49,405 nt of DNA from an uncultured Clostridia bacterium (GTDB lineage: Bacteria; Bacillota; Clostridia; Oscillospirales; Oscillospiraceae), in the NCBI GenBank assembly GCA_937858235.1, contig CALLZZ010000172.1, forward strand, positions 1-49,405, given 5' to 3'. The translations under genes and the position numbers were made by a program. Positions 43,911 through 49,405 of this stretch are shown here, in pieces (position 1 is the first letter of the stretch; the number at the start of each line of letters is the position of its first letter). The notes beneath the pieces were generated by a model that was given only the letters and a program-made list of their open reading frames with translations, searched no databases and was not told the origin of the DNA.

Positions 43911-44123
43911 TTATTCTTCGGTGTTGTTTAGGTCGCCTTTTTGTAGTCCTAGTTCTTTGATGAACTCTCTTAGTGCTATGAAGAATATTACACCGGCTAC
44001 TGATGCTATTGAGCCGTATTCTCCTAGTAAGGCTGTTATTTGTGGTTCTGCTCCTGCTATTCCTATTACGCTTGCGAGTAGTAGGGCTGATATTATTCTT
44101 TCTTTGTTTGGTATTGCTGCCAT
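43911..44123 (-). CDS. Two-helix membrane protein, holin candidate
   Basis: The 70-residue protein has two hydrophobic stretches (IISALLLASVIGIAGA and YGSIASVAGVIFFIALREF) separated by a short loop, with a charged C-terminus. Small size, two membrane helices and a position beside another membrane protein fit a holin. The lysin itself is far away at the other end of the late operon. Confidence 0.6.
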   Translation of the reverse strand: MAAIPNKERIISALLLASVIGIAGAEPQITALLGEYGSIASVAGVIFFIALREFIKELGLQKGDLNNTEE

Positions 44124-44168
44124 GCTTATTTCATCTCATTATAGTTGTTTAAAATTATACCGCCTACA

Positions 44169-44198
44169 CACCTTTCCATAAAGGTGCATCAAAAAAAA
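44169..44198 (-). terminator. T-run and hairpin downstream of the DNA methyltransferase gene
   Basis: On the minus strand, a run of eight T (44189-44198 region) follows the methyltransferase stop. A perfect 7-bp hairpin (44169-44175 with 44180-44186, loop CCAT) comes just after. The T-run fits archaeal termination; the hairpin may belong to the leader of the next genes. Confidence 0.45.
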
Positions 44199-44234
44199 TA
44201 TGAAAATTAGAATGCTGTTAATAATAATCCATTA

Positions 44235-45023
44235 TCATTTTGCTGGTATGTCAAGAGTTGCCTGGCCATTAAACTCATTCAATGTTTTCTGTTTCCTTGC
44301 CTCTAATTGTAGTTCTTGTACTGTTGCCATCCTGTCTTTAATGATTTGGCAGTATTCTGGTTCTTTTTCCATTAAAATGCTGTTCCTGTTGGTGTTCTCA
44401 CAAGCAACACCAGTAGTACCACTACCAGCACAATTATCCAAAACAAGTTCACCTTCATTGGTATAAGTTTTAATCAAATATTCAAAAAGTGCAACAGGTT
44501 TTTGAGTAGGATGCAAACCAACATCATTACTAAAATCTAAAATCGAGGTAGGATAACGACTACCATCATTTTCAGTAACCCATCCCGCAACAGTCTGATC
44601 TTGAGTTGTTTCTCCTGCCGAAGAGCTTCGGCAGGAATAAGGAGTTCCTTCAGTCTTTAAAGGATTATAAACACTTTGTTCTTTACTAAAAATTAAAACA
44701 TTTTCATGTCTTTTAAGGGGCTGTCTATTTGCATTTAAGAAACCACCCCCATTGGATTTACTCCAAATCCACTCATATCTAAACATCTCATAATTACTAC
44801 TAATCAACTTAGTAGTGAACGGCTGTGATGCTGTTAATACAATAGCACCATTATCTTTAATTATCCGTTTATACTCAAACCATAATTTATCTAATGGTAA
44901 TGGGGTATCCCACCGACAACTGGTCACCCCGTAAGGAAGATCGCAAATGACCATATCAATAGATTTATCATCTATTTCTGGGAAGAAATCAAAACAGTTT
45001 CCTTCGTATAATTTCCAAGCCAT
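44235..45023 (-). CDS. DNA methyltransferase, beta-type (N6-adenine or N4-cytosine)
   Basis: The 262-residue enzyme has catalytic motif IV early (CDLPYG, residues 27-32) and the SAM motif late (LDNCAGSGTTGVAC), i.e. the beta order. TQKPVALFEYLI lies between them. It is a stand-alone methylase that could protect viral DNA from host restriction or mark its own DNA. The variable region (about 125-150) includes a perfect DNA palindrome in its coding sequence. GAGTGAT precedes the ATG. Confidence 0.88.
   Translation of the reverse strand: MAWKLYEGNCFDFFPEIDDKSIDMVICDLPYGVTSCRWDTPLPLDKLWFEYKRIIKDNGAIVLTASQPFTTKLISSNYEMFRYEWIWSKSNGGGFLNANRQPLKRHENVLIFSKEQSVYNPLKTEGTPYSCRSSSAGETTQDQTVAGWVTENDGSRYPTSILDFSNDVGLHPTQKPVALFEYLIKTYTNEGELVLDNCAGSGTTGVACENTNRNSILMEKEPEYCQIIKDRMATVQELQLEARKQKTLNEFNGQATLDIPAK
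44614..44635. repeat. Perfect 10-bp palindrome inside the methyltransferase gene
   Basis: CCTGCCGAAG and CTTCGGCAGG pair without mismatch around a two-base loop. It encodes the segment CRSSSAGE of the protein. A second strong hairpin pair of related composition occurs at 46526-46561. Confidence 0.9.
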
Positions 45024-45117
45024 AAAAAATCACTCATTAATCGTTAATAAAACAGGGATTAATTCTTTTGTTAAGCCCTGTGAGTTTAAATACAGTCTTC
45101 TAGAAGAATTAAGGTTT

Positions 45118-45234
45118 TTTTTGAGGGGGGAGAAATACATTTGAGGTAAAAAATAGGGCTGAAAATGGATGTTTCCAACAGGTGATACGTTTTCTCCCCT
45201 CTCAAAAATGGTTTTTGCATAGGAGGTGCAAAAA
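45118..45234. repeat. Long inverted repeat and ribosome-site hairpin upstream of the methyltransferase
   Basis: Bases 45118-45136 and 45190-45208 are inverted copies (about 17 of 19 matching, one pair being G-U in RNA) with a 53-base centre. Right beside it, TTTTTGCA (45212-45219) pairs with 45227-45234 around the loop TAGGAGG. On the plus strand that loop is a perfect ribosome binding site, followed by a six-codon ORF at 45236-45256. No plus-strand gene follows. The 250-base gap otherwise holds no gene. Confidence 0.75.
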
Positions 45235-45274
45235 AATGGTTGTGGTCATAGACTAGACGTAGATGACATTGAAA

Positions 45275-45655
45275 TTATTTTAATAATATGAAATTACTAT
45301 TTGTATGAGAGCCAAAAGGGTATACCACACCACAAATTGGCGGTCCGGTGTGGAGTAATCCACATTTAGGGCATACTAATTCTTTTTCGTCACGTTCATA
45401 AATTAGTGTAGTGCTGCATTCGACACAGTTCTTTATACTAAAACTATAGCTTATATCGGGTTCTATTACTTTGTAAGCTGTTAGTTCTGGATTCCCATAG
45501 TGTTCAAAGTCGCAAGTAGTGCATTGGCGTTTCATTGAGTATGGTTTGTGGAGTGGGCATTGGCAGTAAGGGCATTTCTGTTTGTTTATCTGTTCTAGAT
45601 ATTCAGGGTCTTTTTCATATCTTGTCAACCACTGCCTCCAAAAAAATTTAGTCAT
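45275..45655 (-). CDS. Double zinc-ribbon protein
   Basis: The 126-residue protein carries two zinc ribbons. The first has CPYC and CTTC (about residues 28-50); the second has CVEC and CPKCG (about 77-98), the latter like transcription-factor ribbons. It might be an early regulator or DNA/RNA-binding factor of the virus. No function is recognised. Confidence 0.7.
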   Translation of the reverse strand: MTKFFWRQWLTRYEKDPEYLEQINKQKCPYCQCPLHKPYSMKRQCTTCDFEHYGNPELTAYKVIEPDISYSFSIKNCVECSTTLIYERDEKELVCPKCGLLHTGPPICGVVYPFGSHTNSNFILLK

Positions 45656-45694
45656 TGACGTTTATCTCGTTATCAAGTGTCAGATGTAAGCAGT

Positions 45695-46063
45695 TTAGAT
45701 TTCTTGACGTGGGGGTAGTGGTAAATTTAGTCTCCTGAACTCATTTTCTATTACTTTCTGTTCTTTTGTAAAATCTTTCTTTGGTTTCGGTCCTAACATT
45801 GTAGTTCCTTTTCCTATATGGTATTGTTCCATGACAATACTCCCCTGTACCATATACGCTTCGTTTATCGCTTCATATAATCTTTCTTTTCGTAATCTTT
45901 GTTCCTCCTTAATTTCATCCTGGTATCTATCCCTATATTCCCGAACATCCCTCTTAACCTGTCGTTTTCGGGCTATTAATCGACATTTTGGGCTGCAATA
46001 TTTACTGTTCGGGTGTTTTGGTTTGAATATTTCCCCACAAATTGGACATTCGCGCTCTTTCGT
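45695..46063 (-). CDS. Zinc-finger protein with apparent ACG start
   Basis: An open frame of 122 codons contains CPICGEIFKPKHPNSKYCS and PKC near its N-terminus, then a charged helical region and LNLPLPPRQEI at the end. No ATG, GTG or TTG occurs before the zinc finger. The frame opens after a TAA with ACG AAA GAG CGC, and GGGGCGG lies five bases upstream of the ACG. A start MKERECPICG is natural for such proteins, so either ACG is used or an ATG mutated to ACG. It is conserved in layout with viral zinc-finger DNA-binding proteins. Confidence 0.65.
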   Translation of the reverse strand, partial: TKERECPICGEIFKPKHPNSKYCSPKCRLIARKRQVKRDVREYRDRYQDEIKEEQRLRKERLYEAINEAYMVQGSIVMEQYHIGKGTTMLGPKPKKDFTKEQKVIENEFRRLNLPLPPRQEI

Positions 46064-46076
46064 TTAAACCGCCCCT

Positions 46077-46142
46077 TTATTCTCCTAATACTATCTTTTT
46101 TTCTTTTTTAAGCCAAGCCCGGTACCGTATTTCACGAACCAT
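46077..46142 (-). pseudogene. YopX-like N-terminal fragment, 21 residues
   Basis: With AAGGGGAA upstream, ATG 46142 begins MVREIRYRAWLKKEKKIV, which closely follows the start of YopX-family phage proteins (MxEIKFRAWxKKxKKM). It ends at TAA after 21 codons. Full YopX proteins exceed 100 residues, so this is a truncated relic, or possibly a short leader peptide for the following zinc-finger gene. Confidence 0.5.
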
Positions 46143-46148
46143 TTCCCC

Positions 46149-46484
46149 TTATTCAATTACCTTTTCAAAGAACACAGCCAAAACAACAGTATCTTCATCA
46201 ATATCAGGATAAGCAATACTTAAAATGTCTAAAGCTTCCTCACGTGTCCGACTATCAGTATCTTCCTTTAAAAATTCATCAGAAATATTACATATTTTTT
46301 CAACATGAACCCCAATACATCGTGCCTTAAAAATCTTATTAGGGGTTAAAATTTTGTAAATATCTCCTTCCACATATTTGTGTTTTTTATTTCCACTTTT
46401 AGCACGTCTAAGTGTTGCAAATTTTTGTCTATCTAATTTAGTATAATCCCAGTTAAATCTAACAACTTTCAATTTTTCAACCAT
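46149..46484 (-). CDS. ASCH-domain-like protein
   Basis: The protein is 111 residues if started at ATG 46484, which has GAGGTGA seven bases upstream; longer starts run through a hairpin region. It includes KFATLRRAKSGNKKHKYVEGDIYKI, similar to the ASCH motif (K-x-x-T-x-R, then a basic G-D beta strand), and an acidic C-terminus. ASCH proteins bind RNA or modified nucleotides. The assignment is tentative. Confidence 0.6.
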   Translation of the reverse strand: MVEKLKVVRFNWDYTKLDRQKFATLRRAKSGNKKHKYVEGDIYKILTPNKIFKARCIGVHVEKICNISDEFLKEDTDSRTREEALDILSIAYPDIDEDTVVLAVFFEKVIE

Positions 46485-46498
46485 TCCACATTCACCTC

Positions 46499-46561
46499 TT
46501 TGAAACTTTGAAACTTTTATGAAAAGCCGGTTGCACCGGCAACAGAAAGCTCTGCTTTCTG
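46499..46561 (-). terminator. Tandem hairpins and 8-bp tandem repeat ahead of the ASCH-like gene
   Basis: Two stems stand side by side: 46543-46561 (8 bp, 3-base loop) and 46526-46540 (GCCGG/CCGGC, 5-base loop). On the minus strand the second is followed by TTTT. Next to them TTTGAAAC is repeated at 46499-46506 and 46507-46514. The set could end the upstream early operon and control the next gene. Confidence 0.5.
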
Positions 46562-46577
46562 CCAGTTTCATCAAAAT

Positions 46578-47030
46578 TTACACTTTTATTTCACATTTAA
46601 ACCTGAAACGACAATCACTACAACCCTCCAGGTCTGAAAAGTTGCATTCTATCACATCAGGAAATTCAATGTCCTCCAGTTTTGTATGTATCCAGTCAAT
46701 GTCCTTGTCTAAAAATAGATATTCTACCTTTCGGAGTTTGCAGTTGATTTCACTATTCACTCCAAGATAACCATCCAGGTAGTTCGGTTCATCCCAAGGG
46801 TACGGTGGTTGTAAGGGTAGGTATTTTTCGCCCGGAAATTCCCCTGGTAGGTTATGTTTTTCCCAAGTGGTTTTGAGTTTATAGTAACGGATCCACCATT
46901 GACGCTCACGATAATTCATGTCCTTTAAAAAAGGTATTCTTTCGTATAATGTCTTGAATTTCTGTTTTCGAAGCTTTTTCCGCTTTTCTTTAAGGGTTTT
47001 AGTGATTATAATTCCCCCTTCAAGATACAT
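46578..47030 (-). CDS. Unknown viral early protein with C-terminal cysteine cluster
   Basis: The 150-residue protein is basic at the N-terminus (KTLKEKRKKLRKQKF), rich in aromatic residues in the middle (RQWWIRYYKLKTTW) and ends with CNFSDLEGCSDCRFRFKC, four cysteines that could bind zinc or an iron-sulfur cluster. ATG 47030 has no ribosome binding site, whereas AAGGGGGAA occurs downstream just before an ATT ATA ATC sequence in frame, so the true start may be a non-standard codon about 10 codons later. Function unknown. Confidence 0.65.
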   Translation of the reverse strand: MYLEGGIIITKTLKEKRKKLRKQKFKTLYERIPFLKDMNYRERQWWIRYYKLKTTWEKHNLPGEFPGEKYLPLQPPYPWDEPNYLDGYLGVNSEINCKLRKVEYLFLDKDIDWIHTKLEDIEFPDVIECNFSDLEGCSDCRFRFKCEIKV

Positions 47031-47254
47031 GTATCATGAGCGACATGGACGCCACTAGTCATTTTCGCGCATATCCTGTCGTATTTAGGTAAAAGGGGCA
47101 TTTTCATATTTTGGATGGGGGTGTTTCTCTGCCCCTTGCAGGGAGAAAGAAATGGACAAACATTTGTTTTTGGGGTATATAAAGGGCGTCCTGTAACGCT
47201 GTCGTTCATGTCGTTCATGTCGCTGTTGTCGTATGTGTCGTTGATGTCGTTCAT
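47006..47254 (-). CDS. Doubtful small ORF with Asn-Asp repeats and cysteines
   Basis: An 82-codon frame starts three bases after the ATPase stop and begins with the repeat MNDINDTYDNSDMNDMNDS, then CPFLSPC and two further cysteines. It would overlap the next gene by 25 bases. The DNA repeats at 47200-47249 and a TATA-like box at 47176 lie inside it, so the region may be regulatory rather than coding. Gene status is open. Confidence 0.4.
   Translation of the reverse strand: MNDINDTYDNSDMNDMNDSVTGRPLYTPKTNVCPFLSPCKGQRNTPIQNMKMPLLPKYDRICAKMTSGVHVAHDTCILKGEL
47173..47249. promoter_or_regulatory. TATA box with six 9-bp-spaced TGTCG repeats
   Basis: TGTCG recurs at exactly 9-bp intervals starting at 47200, 47209, 47218, 47227, 47236 and 47245. 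TATATAAA lies at 47176-47183 and reads as TTTATATA on the minus strand. For minus-strand transcription the repeats lie just upstream of the box, as an operator or activator array would. They could also be iterons of an origin, or reflect the Asn-Asp coding repeat. Confidence 0.55.
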
Positions 47255-47257
47255 GTT

Positions 47258-48988
47258 TTACTCATCCTCCCAGGCAGGTACTTTAACATCCGGATCATGA
47301 AGTAAAACATTCAACCCATCAGTTAAAGCGTCCTCTTCAATAAAAAACAAAGCAGAATCCCCTAATTCCCATTTAATAAGTTCTTTCTGATCATCTTTAA
47401 GGGTTAATAAATCCCTTTGCATATCTGAAAGAAACTTTTCACTTAACCCGTAAACGTTACTGCTGCCTTGTTTCTGAACTACTTTAATAAATCCTGCATT
47501 GTTTAATTCTCCAAAATACCGTTGAACGCTTCTCTTCTGAAGTTTTGTATTTGATAATTCAAAATAATCATTTGTGGTAAATACTCCCATCTCTGAAATC
47601 TTACCATCATTTATCCAATCATCTACGTTTGCTCGAAGGTCGTTCAGAATTTCAGCGGCCTTGGGGCTGATATTAACGCTTATGCTTTCATGATATGCTT
47701 CAAGTAAACTAATGAATATTTGAATATCATCAAGACTTGTAAATAAAACAAATTCCCCATCAAGTTCAAATAATTGACGGTTAAATGAATTGAAAGCAGT
47801 TATGGTCTTTAAAATAGCGTTGTACTTATCAAAATCCCTTTTAAAAAATTCACTTTCCCCTAGGAATGCAATTATGCTAGAGGTATAAGGGTTGATAATT
47901 GTAATCTCTTCAACCTTTTCACGTAGTGCATATACCATATATTGAACGATCTCCGATTCTTTTTCATAGTGTTTCAGTTGCTTGTAGGTACGACCTAATT
48001 TAAGTTCAAGAACCTGTTTGAAACTATTAAATATTCGTCGATTATCCATCCTGGGGGTAATGAAAATTGATCGGCTCATCTCTTGATCATCAAACTCAAA
48101 ACCTGGAACGGTGGTATAAGTGAGTGCTGGTTTACCTCGAAGCGTTAAATCAATAGGAACCCATCCCTCATCTCTGGTGGGAATATTTAAGGGTTTATTT
48201 ATAAAACCATCACTCTGAAGTTCTTTAAGTAAGTTTTTGGATTCCATGATGAAGTCTTGACTATTACGCCCTCCAAGGTCCCCATAATTCACAATGCAAC
48301 CATCGTAATACCAAGGGTCTTCTTTAGCACGGTTAAACATCGCCGCCTCTGTAACGCTTTTTTCGTGTCGTATAAATTCATCAGGAATAAGGCGCATTGC
48401 GACCTCTTCAATGTGAGTTTTACCGCTGGCACCTTCCCCTAATCCTATAACACTAATTGGGTTCTTTAGAATTACCTGACTTGCATAAGCAATAAAAGTA
48501 AGCATTATGTTAGTTCGTTCACCTGCGGTAAGCCATGACACCAGGGAAGAAATATAGATAAGTGGATGTCTTTTGTTTTTCAGGATCTCCGTTGCATCAT
48601 AAATTTTATTTTGAAGTTCCTCTTCCTTTTCGGTTTTTTTAGCTTTTTCCTTTGTCCTTTTTTCAATTACTTGATTATCATAACTTTCTTGTAGTGTTTT
48701 TTTGTATTCGTTAAATTCCTCTTCTATTTTTTTCTTTGAATACTCGTAATTAGGGTCTAAATGTTTTCGTATCTCTTTTCCTACTTTTGTATAGAGAGAT
48801 AACATGAAAGGTTCGTCGTTAAGGTCTTTAAAGGCATAATTACCCCTTGGATCTTTGATTATGTATAGTGCCATCGTGCCGTCTGGAGCAACTTCAATGG
48901 TATAGTTATCTGAAAAACAAAAGACATGTATGTCTTCTTTTGTTTCAGTTCCTTCTTGTAGATCTTCATTAGAGATTAAAGAGTTCAC
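47258..48988 (-). CDS. Viral P-loop ATPase with C-terminal winged helix, probable replicative helicase/primase partner
   Basis: The 576-residue protein has a charged coiled region (85-130), an ATPase core with Walker A GEGASGKT (184-191) and a Walker B-like CIVNYGDLGG (231-240), and a conserved TTVPGFEFDDQEMSRSIFI arginine region. A winged-helix region (about residues 450-530) contains KLQKRSVQRYFGELNNAGFIKV. This order resembles MCM-like or viral SF3/AAA+ helicases. It would unwind DNA at viral replication. The GTG start sits directly after GGGAGGGG, which is closer than usual. Confidence 0.7.
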   Translation of the reverse strand: MNSLISNEDLQEGTETKEDIHVFCFSDNYTIEVAPDGTMALYIIKDPRGNYAFKDLNDEPFMLSLYTKVGKEIRKHLDPNYEYSKKKIEEEFNEYKKTLQESYDNQVIEKRTKEKAKKTEKEEELQNKIYDATEILKNKRHPLIYISSLVSWLTAGERTNIMLTFIAYASQVILKNPISVIGLGEGASGKTHIEEVAMRLIPDEFIRHEKSVTEAAMFNRAKEDPWYYDGCIVNYGDLGGRNSQDFIMESKNLLKELQSDGFINKPLNIPTRDEGWVPIDLTLRGKPALTYTTVPGFEFDDQEMSRSIFITPRMDNRRIFNSFKQVLELKLGRTYKQLKHYEKESEIVQYMVYALREKVEEITIINPYTSSIIAFLGESEFFKRDFDKYNAILKTITAFNSFNRQLFELDGEFVLFTSLDDIQIFISLLEAYHESISVNISPKAAEILNDLRANVDDWINDGKISEMGVFTTNDYFELSNTKLQKRSVQRYFGELNNAGFIKVVQKQGSSNVYGLSEKFLSDMQRDLLTLKDDQKELIKWELGDSALFFIEEDALTDGLNVLLHDPDVKVPAWEDE

Positions 48989-49028
48989 CCCCTCCCTATT
49001 TTTTTAAAGAAGTAAAATAGAAGGGAGT

Positions 49029-49394
49029 TTACCCTTTAAGTGCTTCTTTAACCTTATCAATTTCTGCTTTGGTGATTTTGCTGTCACCGAGTAGGTCCTG
49101 ACAGGCCTCTACGACTTGGTTTTTGGTGGTGGGTGTGTCTTCTGCTAGGTGTAGCCATTTATCTAACTCGTCATTGATTCCCAGGAGTGGTTTTAAGTCA
49201 ATAGGGGACATGTCTACTGTTTCGGCTTCATCTTCCTGTTTGGTTTTTTTGGGAGGACTGGGTTTCTTTTTTTCTTTGAAGTCTGCGTCTACTGCGTTAT
49301 TGATTATATCATCAACAGCTTCCTCATCAGATGCCCTGGCACGTGCTGGTTTCTTTTTACTCTGCGCTGGAGCTGGTTTACGACCATTACCCAT
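49029..49394 (-). CDS. Charged viral protein, unknown
   Basis: The protein is about 121 residues: the first half is low-complexity, rich in Lys, Pro and Ala (KPAPAQSKKKPARARAS, PSPPKKTKQ), and the second half is a small helical domain (LLGINDELDKWLHLAED ... KITKAEIDKVKEALKG). It sits just upstream of the ATPase at the right edge. It might be a DNA-binding or ATPase-loading partner, but no family is recognised. Confidence 0.6.
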   Translation of the reverse strand: MGNGRKPAPAQSKKKPARARASDEEAVDDIINNAVDADFKEKKKPSPPKKTKQEDEAETVDMSPIDLKPLLGINDELDKWLHLAEDTPTTKNQVVEACQDLLGDSKITKAEIDKVKEALKG

Positions 49395-49405
49395 TATCAT
49401 TTCTT

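Larger units (their letters stand above)
17465..49405 (-). mobile_element. Integrated siphovirus-type archaeal provirus, left end to window edge
   Basis: From the break in the MBL-fold gene to the window end, nearly every gene is viral: terminases, portal, protease, capsid, connectors, tail tube, tape measure, tail tip and lysin. Gene order matches HK97/SPP1-like head-tail modules read on the minus strand. Base composition rises in GC over the structural genes compared with the host flank. Methanobacteriales viruses of this kind are known (psiM2/psiM100, phi-mru, Drs3). No integrase or right attachment site is in the window, and the element runs past its right edge. Confidence 0.92.

Noticed and set aside
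1..49405. CRISPR array
   Set aside because: No series of 25-37 base repeats with unique spacers was seen; the 46-bp repeat is directly tandem without spacers, and the 9-bp TGTCG array is too short.

Overview
The window looks like part of a methanogenic archaeon of the Methanobacteriales, most likely Methanobacterium. The evidence is a two-gene archaeal GMP synthase, a Cgi121 KEOPS subunit, an NreA repair protein with a PCNA-binding tail, an archaeal tRNA-G10 methyltransferase and citramalate synthase, GGTGA-type ribosome binding sites, and T-tract terminators. This is read from the sequence; no database search was run.

Layout. (1) About 1-6660 is a surface-polysaccharide locus. It holds a dTDP-4-keto-6-deoxyhexose ketoisomerase, a hexapeptide acyltransferase, a GNAT/FemAB-like transferase, a DegT-type aminotransferase, a family-2 glycosyltransferase and a Wzx-like flippase. 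Together these can make, decorate, transfer and export a 3-(acyl)amino-3,6-dideoxyhexose. A decayed thiolase/DUF35 pair sits inside it, and a 46-bp tandem repeat lies at its left edge. (2) About 7060-16670 is core chromosome: tRNA methyltransferase, cimA, cgi121, a PLP enzyme, nreA, msrB, guaAB/guaAA, a tiny membrane protein, a DUF447 flavoprotein, a flavodoxin and a TrmO-like methyltransferase. (3) At 16706-17476 a metallo-beta-lactamase-fold gene of the UPF0282 type has lost its N-terminal part. Viral sequence begins exactly where the gene is cut.

(4) About 17470 to the right edge is most of an integrated tailed virus (siphovirus-type provirus), nearly all on the minus strand. Read in transcription order (right to left) it has early/replication genes (P-loop ATPase with winged helix, zinc-ribbon proteins, ASCH-like protein), a DNA methyltransferase, two small membrane proteins (holin candidates), small and large terminase, portal, minor head protein, prohead protease, capsid, then a glycosyltransferase and methyltransferase. 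These are followed by head-tail connectors, tail tube, tail chaperones, tape measure, a distal tail protein fused to surface-type repeats, the tail hub, the lysin, a GIY-YIG nuclease, a metallophosphoesterase and a last small gene ending at a strong terminator. Two plus-strand genes (a ribbon-helix-helix protein and a zinc-ribbon coiled-coil protein) interrupt the late operon and may be expressed in the lysogen. The integrase and right attachment site are not in the window.

The most interesting points are as follows. The tail-chaperone pair has a second frame with no start codon, so a +1 (or -2) programmed frameshift is likely. The tape measure ends in a transglutaminase-like Cys-His-Asp domain, separate from the virus's own Cys-His-Asp lysin. 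The prohead protease appears to start at ATT behind a perfect ribosome binding site, and a zinc-ribbon gene appears to start at ACG. A glycosyltransferase/methyltransferase cassette sits within the head genes. Integration is into a protein gene rather than a tRNA gene.
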